In this document: one piece after another, positions 1 through 5,490 of the stretch
How the letters are laid out: the number at the start of each line of letters is the position of its first letter
Numbering within the stretch: position 1 is the first letter of the stretch
NCBI GenBank assembly: GCA_012521855.1
Contig: JAAYLO010000112.1
Coordinates: 1-5,490 of the forward strand
Origin: Halanaerobiaceae bacterium
Lineage (GTDB): Bacteria > Bacillota > Halanaerobiia > Halanaerobiales > DTU029
Direction of reading: 5' to 3'
Length of the DNA: 5,490 bases
Notes under the pieces: model-generated
The model's database searches: none
What the model was told of the DNA's origin: nothing
Seen by the model: only the letters and a program-made list of their open reading frames with translations
Translations under genes and position numbers: made by a program

Positions 1-28
1 ATATATTTGTAGGTGTAACACAATTAAA

Positions 29-41
29 GAAAGGAAGTGAT
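29..41 (+). promoter_or_regulatory. Ribosome binding site that sets a TTG start
   Basis: The stretch GAAAGGAAGTGAT matches the sequence complementary to the 16S rRNA 3' end (GAAAGGAGGTGAT) with one mismatch. The in-frame GTG at 37 lies inside this pairing region, so it cannot be the start codon. The TTG at 46 follows its purine core (AAAGGAAG, 30-37) by 8 bases and is the natural start. Only 45 bases precede the gene, too few to call a promoter. Confidence 0.8.
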
Positions 42-45
42 TTTA

Positions 46-1566
46 TTGAAAAAGACAATAACACCGATAATTTTGCTGGCTTTATTACTATTTAGCTGCT
101 TTGTAAGCGCATCACCGCAATACGGCGGTATATTGAAAATGGGGACAAGACTGATACAGCCGAGTCTGGATCCGCATCATGACATGGGGTTTGGCGGTTT
201 TGAAAAATATGTCGCTTTTAATACACTGATACAGTATGATCAAAACCTGGAATTCCAGGCAGAACTGGCAGAATCCTGGGAAATACCTGATAATATTACA
301 TATATTTTTTACTTGCGGAAGGGTGTCAGGTTTCATGATGGGACAGAATTTAATGCAGAGGCAGTGAAATGGAATTTTGAGAGAATGCTGAGTGATTATT
401 CACAGGTCAGGACTTTATTTGATGTTATCGATACAATTGAGCTGATAGATGATTATACTGTAAAGATAAAATTGAAACACCCTTATGCTCCTTTCCTTGA
501 TCTTGTAGCCAGCAACGCCCTGATGGTTTCACCTGCTGCTGTAGAAAAGATGGGGAATGAAGGCTTTCAAAAACATCCTGTAGGAACAGGCCCTTTTGTC
601 TTTGAGACCCTTGACAGGCAAAAGGGAGAACTGGTATTTGTGAAAAACGAAAACTACTGGCGGGAAAGCAGGCCTTATCTTGATAAGATTATAATAAGAG
701 AAATTCCTGATGACCAGACCAGATTATTTGCCTTACAGACCGGTGATATTGATTATGATAATAATGTTTTGACCAGTAATATGGACGAATTGAGAAAGAC
801 CGGTAATATTAAATTTGTCTCTATATTGGGCAAAAGTAATACAATTGATTTTCTGACCTTTAACTGTCAGGAAGAGCCCTTTAATAATAAAAAAGTCCGC
901 CAGGCAGTTTCTTATGCCCTGGATCAGGAGACGATCGCACAATTTATCGGCCATACGGAATTAATATACGGACCTTTGCCTGATACCAGCTGGGGCAGTA
1001 ATCCGGATAAGCCTGTAAGAAAATATGATCCGGAGAAAGCAAGAAAGTTAATGATTGAGGCAGGTTATGAAAATGGGTTTTCTGTAAAACTCAAGACCTG
1101 GAGTAATGATCCTAAAAGAGATGACCTGGCCCTGATAGTTAAAGAAATGTTAGCAGAGATTAATATCAATGTAGAGATAGAGGTTCTTGAAACAGGGACC
1201 CTTTTCCAGCAATTGATGCAGAATGATTTTGCATTTGCCAGTATGCACTGGGGAGGAGGGGGTTCACTGGATCCCAACGGCAACCTCCAGCTGCTCTTTG
1301 ATTCCCGCAGTATGTATAACTGGATCTCTAATTATAGAAACATTGAAGTTGATACATTATTACAACAGGCCCTGGAGATTACAGACCGGTCAGAGAGGCA
1401 GAAACTTTACTGGAAAGCTGAAGAGTTAATTATTGAAGACCAGCCCATGATCTGGTTTGGCAGATTTGTTGATTATATAGCTTATTCCAGCAAAGTACAT
1501 GGAGTAGAACCCCTGAAACCAGCAGGGTATTTTCCATTTCCTGATGAAATATGGATTGAAAACTAG
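46..1566 (+). CDS. ABC transporter substrate-binding protein, family 5 (peptide/nickel type)
   Basis: This is the extracytoplasmic receptor of a DppA/OppA-like importer and should hand a peptide or similar solute to the two permeases encoded next. From the TTG at 46 the protein has 506 residues, normal for the family. The N-terminus is a classical signal peptide: Lys2-Lys3, a hydrophobic core at about 5-20, then Val-Ser-Ala at 20-22 as a likely signal peptidase I site. Cys18 in LLFSC also fits a loose lipobox, so lipid anchoring is possible. Family landmarks are YGG at 26-28, LAESW at 74-78, LRKGVRFHDG at 90-99, GTGPF at 180-184, VRQAVSYALD at 284-293 and YDPEKARKLMIEAGY at 327-341. The substrate cannot be read from sequence; di- or oligopeptides are favoured because a carboxypeptidase-like gene shares the operon, but nickel-chelate, sugar and murein-peptide binders belong to the same family. 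The next gene starts 26 bases downstream, without a terminator. Confidence 0.93.
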   Translation: MKKTITPIILLALLLFSCFVSASPQYGGILKMGTRLIQPSLDPHHDMGFGGFEKYVAFNTLIQYDQNLEFQAELAESWEIPDNITYIFYLRKGVRFHDGTEFNAEAVKWNFERMLSDYSQVRTLFDVIDTIELIDDYTVKIKLKHPYAPFLDLVASNALMVSPAAVEKMGNEGFQKHPVGTGPFVFETLDRQKGELVFVKNENYWRESRPYLDKIIIREIPDDQTRLFALQTGDIDYDNNVLTSNMDELRKTGNIKFVSILGKSNTIDFLTFNCQEEPFNNKKVRQAVSYALDQETIAQFIGHTELIYGPLPDTSWGSNPDKPVRKYDPEKARKLMIEAGYENGFSVKLKTWSNDPKRDDLALIVKEMLAEININVEIEVLETGTLFQQLMQNDFAFASMHWGGGGSLDPNGNLQLLFDSRSMYNWISNYRNIEVDTLLQQALEITDRSERQKLYWKAEELIIEDQPMIWFGRFVDYIAYSSKVHGVEPLKPAGYFPFPDEIWIEN

Positions 1567-1579
1567 AACTTAAGCATCC

Positions 1580-1586
1580 GGGGGGG
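1580..1586 (+). promoter_or_regulatory. Ribosome binding site made of a run of seven G
   Basis: Seven consecutive G residues, followed by AT, lie six bases before the GTG start at 1593. They are the only purine-rich element able to act as the ribosome binding site for the first permease. A pure G run pairs with the CCUCC of 16S rRNA only partly or in shifted registers, so translation may be weaker than for neighbouring genes with AGGAGG-like sites. Confidence 0.6.
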
Positions 1587-1592
1587 ATACAG

Positions 1593-2537
1593 GTGGCCAG
1601 ATATATAGTGGGAAGGTGCTTACAGCTTGTTCCGACATTACTAGGAATATCGATAATATGCTTTTTCCTGATCAGGCTTGTCCCGGGTGATCCAGCTCTT
1701 GCTATCCTTGGTATTAGTGCTACACCGGATGATATAGAGTATATACGTGAATTATACGGGCTTGATAAACCTGTATTTATCCAGTATATTATCTGGGTGA
1801 AAAAAGTGCTCTGCCTGGATTTTGGCAAATCTATTTACAGTAATGAAGATATTTCAGGGATACTGATCTCCAGAGTCCCGGTTTCTTTTCAACTGGCTCT
1901 TCTTTCCATGTTCATATCCCTTTCGATTTCAATGCCTGCGGGGATTATTTCTGCTGTAAAGAGAAACAGCTTCCTGGACAGGCTGATATGTATCTTTACC
2001 ACTGCAGGCATATCAATACCGGGTTTCTGGCTGGGGATTATCCTGATTTATGTTTTTGGAGTTGTTTTTCCTGTATTTCCCCTGTATGGTTTTGTAAATA
2101 TATTCAGTGATTTTACTGAGGGATTAAAGCATCTGTTTTTACCTGCTTTTACCCTCGGCCTTTCTTTAGCTTCCTTTACATGCAGGATGACAAGAGCTGG
2201 AATGATAGGTGTACTGAATGAGAATTATATCATTACTGCCAGGGCAAAGGGACTGAAAGAAGCTACAGTTATCACTAAACATGCTTTTAGAAATACACTG
2301 ATCCCGCTGACAACAGTCATTGGTATTCAGACAGGCACTGTTCTTGGCGGTTCTGCATTGATAGAAGTAGTTTTTGCTCTGCCGGGTCTGGGCAGGCTGC
2401 TGGTTGATTCAATTTTTACACGGGATTATCCAGTAGTACAGATAATAGTCCTTTTATATGCCATTATGTTTGTGCTGATAAATTTATTGAGCGATATTCT
2501 CTATACCTTTCTGGATCCCAGGATTGTGTACAGCTGA
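1593..2537 (+). CDS. ABC transporter permease, OppB/DppB type
   Basis: This is one of the two inner-membrane subunits forming the channel of a peptide/nickel-type importer. The 314-residue length is typical. The GTG start gives MARYIVGRCLQLVP, the usual family N-terminus, with a first membrane helix at about 9-30 leading into RLVPGDP (28-34), a hallmark of OppB/DppB. Further landmarks are YGLDKPVFIQY (55-65) and FGKSI (77-81). Hydrophobic segments lie at about 99-121, 133-160, 180-198, 234-258 and 280-304. The EAA loop that docks on the ATPase is at about 210-225, with E210, A216 and G220 in ENYIITARAKGL, and FALPGLGRLL follows at 261-270. The C-terminus ends in LDPR (307-310), as usual. The gene looks intact. 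It sits 26 bases after the binding protein and 11 bases before its partner permease, so the three are probably co-transcribed. Substrate specificity is not visible here. Confidence 0.95.
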   Translation: MARYIVGRCLQLVPTLLGISIICFFLIRLVPGDPALAILGISATPDDIEYIRELYGLDKPVFIQYIIWVKKVLCLDFGKSIYSNEDISGILISRVPVSFQLALLSMFISLSISMPAGIISAVKRNSFLDRLICIFTTAGISIPGFWLGIILIYVFGVVFPVFPLYGFVNIFSDFTEGLKHLFLPAFTLGLSLASFTCRMTRAGMIGVLNENYIITARAKGLKEATVITKHAFRNTLIPLTTVIGIQTGTVLGGSALIEVVFALPGLGRLLVDSIFTRDYPVVQIIVLLYAIMFVLINLLSDILYTFLDPRIVYS

Positions 2538-2548
2538 GGGGTGGTAGC

Positions 2549-3445
2549 ATGTTTGAGAAAAATACTTTTCTGTACAGATTTTTTAAAACCCTCTGTCAAA
2601 ACAGGCTGGCTCTATCCGCTTTCCTGCTTGTACTACTCTTTACTTTTTTTGCCCTTTTGTCATTTATTGACATGTTTTTTTTCAATGAGAAAATAATCAG
2701 TTCATTACTTTACAGCCCCTCCAGGATGAGTGTCCTTGAAAAACTCCAGCCGCCTTCCTGGAAGCATATACTGGGAACAGATCAATTGGGACGGGATCTT
2801 CTGGCCAGAATAATCTATGGCAGCATGGTTTCACTGGTAGTATGTATTCTGGCTGTCGGTTTATCGGGCATAACAGGAACGGTTATTGGCCTGATAGCCG
2901 GGTATTCCGGCGGACTAATTGATGATATAGTAATGAGAATAGTTGATATCATGCTGGCTTTTCCGGGGATTATTCTGGCAATAGCTGTAGCAGGATTTCT
3001 TGGTCCGGGCTTTTTCAGTATAGTGCTGGCTTTAGCTGTAAAGTCCTGGGTAATATATGCCCGCCTGATAAGGAGCAGGGTCCTGGAGATAAAAAATCAG
3101 GAATATGTCAGGGCAGCTTATGCCATGGGAGCTGGAAATGCAAGAATTATTTTCAGGCATATCCTGCCCAATTGTATTTCAACGCTTATAGTCCAGGCCG
3201 CCATGGATATGGGAACTATAATGATCGCTGAGGCAGGATTGAGTTTTATCGGTCTTGGCCCCCAGCCTTCTCTTCCCAGCTGGGGAAATATGCTCAGTAC
3301 CGGGCGGAATTATATCACAAATGGGTGGTGGCTGTCGGTGTTTCCGGGTCTGGCGATTTTCCTGACAGTTCTATGCTTTAATCTTATCGGTGATATTCTA
3401 CAGGAAGTCTTTGATCCAAAACTGAAAAATAAAAAGGGGGAGTAA
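2549..3445 (+). CDS. ABC transporter permease, OppC/DppC type
   Basis: This is the second membrane subunit, expected to pair with the upstream OppB/DppB-type protein. It has 298 residues, normal for the family. The ATG at 2549 follows GGGGTGG (2538-2544) at a suitable distance. The N-terminal part has a membrane helix at about 20-40 and a short extracytoplasmic stretch, then the diagnostic LGTDQLGRDLLARIIYG at 75-91. The transport domain follows, with helices at about 93-118, 130-152, 154-172, 210-232 and 262-284. Its EAA-type loop is at about 185-200 (E185, A189, A190, G194 in EYVRAAYAMGAG). LSFIGLGPQPSLPSWGNML (231-249) and FDPKL near the end (288-292) are also typical of OppC/DppC. The stop codon is separated from the next ATG by only two bases, which suggests translational coupling to the M14 gene. 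No OppD/OppF-type ATPase gene follows, although many such operons place these genes here. Confidence 0.95.
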   Translation: MFEKNTFLYRFFKTLCQNRLALSAFLLVLLFTFFALLSFIDMFFFNEKIISSLLYSPSRMSVLEKLQPPSWKHILGTDQLGRDLLARIIYGSMVSLVVCILAVGLSGITGTVIGLIAGYSGGLIDDIVMRIVDIMLAFPGIILAIAVAGFLGPGFFSIVLALAVKSWVIYARLIRSRVLEIKNQEYVRAAYAMGAGNARIIFRHILPNCISTLIVQAAMDMGTIMIAEAGLSFIGLGPQPSLPSWGNMLSTGRNYITNGWWLSVFPGLAIFLTVLCFNLIGDILQEVFDPKLKNKKGE

Positions 3446-3447
3446 AA

Positions 3448-4842
3448 ATGTTGATTAGCAGAATTGTTGATGAGGTTCCTGATTACAGGTATTTCAAGAG
3501 CGTGGAGGAACTTAATGAGGATTCTTTTATGCTGGCCAGGAGGATGCCAGATCTTGTGACACTGAGAAAGATAGGCCGGTCCCGTAATGGTGAGGATATA
3601 ATTCTCCTACAGATTGGAAAAGGCAGTAAAGAGGCCCTTCTTTTTGCCTGTCCGCATCCCAATGAGCCTGTAGGGGCCATGATGCTGACTTACTTATCAG
3701 AAAGGCTCGCTGAAGATAAGGCCTTAAGAGATATGTTTGATTTCAGGTGGAATATTATTAAATGTATTGATCCGGATGGGACAAGACTCAATGAACCCTG
3801 GTTTAAGGGGCCTTTCACTATTGGAAACTTTGCTGCAGATTATTACAGGCCTGCTACTTACGAACAGGTGGAATGGACCTTCCCGGTTGATTACAAAACA
3901 CTCAAGTTTGATGCTCCCTTGCCGGAGACCAGGGCATTAATGGATATTATTGTAGAACTTAAGCCTGATTTCATGTATTCCTTACATAATTCAGGATTTG
4001 GCGGTGCCTTCTTCTATCTGTCCAGTGCAGAGGAAGAGTTGTCTGCTTTATTACATGATATCGTAAAGAGGAGAAACATACCCCTGCATCTGGGGGAAGC
4101 TGAAGCCCCATTTATAAAGAAGTTTGCAGATGCAGTTTTCAAAATCCCTACTATCAGGGAAAATTATGACTTTATAGCTGATAATATGGGACTTGACCCT
4201 GCCGGTGTAATCAATATGGGTGCTTCCAGTTATGAGTTCCTTATGGAACATAATAAAGATGCCTTTGCCCTGATCTGTGAGGTGCCATGTTTTTATGACC
4301 ACAAAATTGAAGATCAGACAGTAATGGATATGACCAGGAGAGAGGTGTTGTTGAAATCAGTTGCAATCAGCAGTGAAATAATCAATAGAACCGAAGGCAT
4401 TCTGGAAAAAGCAGAGCCTTTTTTCCTTAAAACCCAGTCCCCTTATCTTAAAGCCGCCAGGCAACTGATTTTGATGTATAAGAACAATAATAGAGCCAGG
4501 GCTCTATGGGCAGAGAAGAATCCGGAAATGGAGGCAAAAGCCACTGTTGCCCAATATTTTGATAGTATTACATGTTTTGAATTTTATCACCTTATAATCA
4601 TAGGAATGTTAATCAGGCATCTTGATAGTGAAATGGAAGATACTTTACAGGGAGAGGAAGTGCTTAAACAACTTAAGGAGGCCAGAGACCTTTTATCTGC
4701 TTATTTTCAGGAACTTAATGACAGACTGGAAAAAGAACTGGAATATCAGCAGATTCCCATTAAAAAGTTAGTGGAGATCCAGTTGGAAAGCGCTTTAAGA
4801 ATAATGCAGAAAATTAATAAACTTGACAAAAACAAGCAATAA
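3448..4842 (+). CDS. M14-type zinc carboxypeptidase-like protein with helical C-terminal extension
   Basis: This is a probable cytoplasmic metallopeptidase of 464 residues. There is no signal peptide or membrane helix. M14-like features appear in the right order: HPNE at 70-73 supplies zinc ligands His70 and Glu73; DPDG at 108-111 corresponds to the common NPDG; SLHNSGFGGAFFY at 178-190 supplies the third ligand His180; Glu278 in LICEVPCFYD is the best candidate for the catalytic glutamate. The 107-residue spacing from HxxE to the third His suits the family. Arg113 or Arg134 might bind the substrate carboxylate, but no clear Asn-Arg pair is visible. Residues from about 305 to 464 form a Lys/Glu-rich, probably helical extension outside the minimal catalytic domain. 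The ATG follows GGGGGAG (3436-3442) and lies two bases after the permease stop, so the enzyme is probably coupled to the importer and trims imported peptides. Alternatives are an amidase or a murein-peptide hydrolase, since M14 includes MpaA-like enzymes. Family call is fairly secure; substrate is unknown. Confidence 0.82.
   Translation: MLISRIVDEVPDYRYFKSVEELNEDSFMLARRMPDLVTLRKIGRSRNGEDIILLQIGKGSKEALLFACPHPNEPVGAMMLTYLSERLAEDKALRDMFDFRWNIIKCIDPDGTRLNEPWFKGPFTIGNFAADYYRPATYEQVEWTFPVDYKTLKFDAPLPETRALMDIIVELKPDFMYSLHNSGFGGAFFYLSSAEEELSALLHDIVKRRNIPLHLGEAEAPFIKKFADAVFKIPTIRENYDFIADNMGLDPAGVINMGASSYEFLMEHNKDAFALICEVPCFYDHKIEDQTVMDMTRREVLLKSVAISSEIINRTEGILEKAEPFFLKTQSPYLKAARQLILMYKNNNRARALWAEKNPEMEAKATVAQYFDSITCFEFYHLIIIGMLIRHLDSEMEDTLQGEEVLKQLKEARDLLSAYFQELNDRLEKELEYQQIPIKKLVEIQLESALRIMQKINKLDKNKQ
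4490..4507. repeat. Perfect 8-base inverted repeat inside the M14 gene
   Basis: ATAGAGCC at 4490-4497 and GGCTCTAT at 4500-4507 are exact reverse complements separated by two bases. The site lies within the coding region of the C-terminal extension, encoding about NRARALW. As RNA it would form a 7-pair stem with a 4-base loop. There is no U tract after it, so it is not an intrinsic terminator. It may be a chance product of codon choice. Confidence 0.4.
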
Positions 4843-4851
4843 TGATAAATT
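4823..4851 (+). promoter_or_regulatory. Candidate sigma-70-type promoter at the end of the M14 gene
   Basis: A perfect TTGACA (4823-4828) is followed after 17 bases by TAAATT (4846-4851), which matches four of six bases of the TATAAT consensus. It overlaps the last codons and stop of the M14 gene and would give a leader of roughly 60 bases before the TelA-family gene. The -35 match is exact and the spacing ideal, but the -10 is mediocre and AT-rich DNA yields such matches by chance. Confidence 0.4.
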
Positions 4852-4875
4852 AAAAAAGTAAAAAACACCATATAT

Positions 4876-4889
4876 TGTTATGATAAAAT
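4876..4889 (+). promoter_or_regulatory. Candidate extended -10 promoter before the TelA-family gene
   Basis: TGTTATGAT (4876-4884) fits the extended -10 form TGnTATAAT with one mismatch, and a second hexamer TAAAAT (4884-4889) overlaps its end. The region 17 bases upstream has no good -35 box but is very A-rich, which could serve as an UP-like element. Transcription would begin around 4891-4897, close to the ribosome binding site. It competes with the TTGACA candidate upstream; either or neither may be used. Confidence 0.4.
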
Positions 4890-4917
4890 AGAAATAACAT
4901 TAAAGGGAGCTGATAAC

Positions 4918-5490
4918 ATGGGAGAAAAGTTTTCTCTTCTATTACCGGAGGATAAGGAAATATTAGAAGAAATTAAAGAAAACAATCACTTCTCTGAAGC
5001 AGAAATTAATGATATTAGAGAACAATCTGAGAGATTTATAAAAAGGATAATGGCGGTAAAGGAAGAGAAACAGGCGGATAAAGATAATACTGTCACCAGT
5101 GTTGATCAGCTGGGCCTCGATGTCCAACGGGAATGTGCATTATATAGTGATAAACTGAAGGTATCCGTTCAGTCTCTATCAGAGAGAAGTTCAGACGGGG
5201 AAACAGTTGCGGACACATTATTGGAATTGAAGTCAGCTATAGAGAAACTGGACCCTGCTTATATCGATTTTACTAAAAGAAAAGGAATATTTAAGTTTTT
5301 CAGTCCTGTAAAGAGATATTTTGAAAAATACAGGAGTCTTGAAGCACTGATTGATTCGATTTTAAAAAATCTTGACAGATCAAAAGAAATATTAAAAAGA
5401 GATAATATAACCCTCAGTCATGATCAGGAAGACATGTATAATTTAACCAAAAAACTCTCCAGCTATATCCTGATGGGCAGATATATAGAT
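4918..5490 (+). CDS. telA: TelA-family (toxic anion resistance) protein, 5' part only
   Basis: The reading frame stays open for 191 codons from the ATG at 4918 to the window edge, so the 3' part is missing; TelA-family proteins usually have about 350-400 residues. The start is supported by GGGAG (4905-4909), eight bases upstream. The N-terminal 60 residues are acidic and charged, and no signal peptide or membrane helix is seen. The family call rests on residues about 108-191: IEKLDPAYIDF (108-118), GIFKFFSPVKRYFEKY (123-138), a helix with IDSILKNLDRSKEILKRDNITL (145-166), then a further long helix. The LD-P-x-x-I-D-F, Y-F-x-K-Y and L-x-x-D-N-I-x-L pattern is what I recognise from TelA/YceH-like proteins. 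These soluble helical proteins are linked to tellurite and other toxic-anion or envelope-stress resistance, often beside XpaC or TerD-type genes; their biochemical role is unclear. The 75-base gap and possible promoters suggest a transcription unit separate from the peptide operon. Confidence 0.75.
   Translation, partial: MGEKFSLLLPEDKEILEEIKENNHFSEAEINDIREQSERFIKRIMAVKEEKQADKDNTVTSVDQLGLDVQRECALYSDKLKVSVQSLSERSSDGETVADTLLELKSAIEKLDPAYIDFTKRKGIFKFFSPVKRYFEKYRSLEALIDSILKNLDRSKEILKRDNITLSHDQEDMYNLTKKLSSYILMGRYID

Noticed and set aside
7..23. Weak inverted repeat TTGT...ACAA upstream of the binding protein gene
   Set aside because: The arms are only four bases long and the upstream region is cut off by the window edge, so an operator cannot be supported.
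112..336. Minus-strand open frame of 74 codons opposite the binding protein gene
   Set aside because: It lies wholly inside a strongly supported family-5 binding protein gene, has no ribosome binding site I could support and no recognisable motif. The same holds for the minus-strand frames at 733-954, 1065-1283, 3483-3680 and 4051-4302.
1251..1263. G-rich run GGGGAGGAGGGGG inside the binding protein gene as a possible G-quadruplex
   Set aside because: It encodes the WGGGGS segment of the protein and does not supply four separated G tracts, so a coding explanation is sufficient.
1223..1429. Plus-strand open frames in alternative phases (also 3737-3940)
   Set aside because: Both are enclosed by genes with clear family motifs in another frame, and neither shows a domain or a convincing start.
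1430..1828. Minus-strand open frame of 132 codons across the binding protein/permease junction
   Set aside because: It is the longest antisense frame, but it overlaps the conserved end of the binding protein and the conserved RLVPGDP region of the permease, and its translation resembles no protein family.
4843..4917. Possible terminator between the M14 and TelA-family genes
   Set aside because: The spacer is AT-rich with A runs but has no GC-rich stem followed by a T tract, so no intrinsic terminator can be called.

Overview
The window carries five genes, all on the + strand, covering almost every base. Base composition is moderately AT-rich. The ribosome binding sites are strong and of the Gram-positive type, start codons include TTG and GTG, and codons often end in A or T. 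This points to a low-GC Bacillota, perhaps of the Clostridia or Halanaerobiales type. That placement is inferred from style and was not tested by any search.

Positions 46-4842 hold one tight operon: an exported family-5 solute-binding protein, an OppB/DppB-type permease, an OppC/DppC-type permease, and a cytoplasmic M14-type zinc carboxypeptidase-like protein. Gaps between the genes are 26, 11 and 2 bases. The simple reading is that the transporter captures and imports a peptide or peptide-like solute and the M14 enzyme cuts it inside the cell. The two OppD/OppF-type ATPases that such an importer needs are not here. They may lie upstream of position 1, lie elsewhere, or be shared with another transporter.

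Positions 4843-4917 form a short AT-rich spacer with no recognisable terminator. The spacer and the last codons of the M14 gene contain two promoter-like sequences. A strong ribosome binding site then precedes the start of a TelA-family (toxic anion resistance) gene, which runs off the right edge after 191 codons. It is probably a separate transcription unit.

No RNA gene, insertion sequence, CRISPR array, attachment site or tandem repeat was found, and no gene-free stretch exceeds 80 bases. The window is mostly conventional. The most unusual element is the M14 protein, with DPDG in place of the family's common NPDG, no clear Asn-Arg substrate-binding pair, and a helical C-terminal extension of about 150 residues. 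It is also joined to an importer of unknown substrate.
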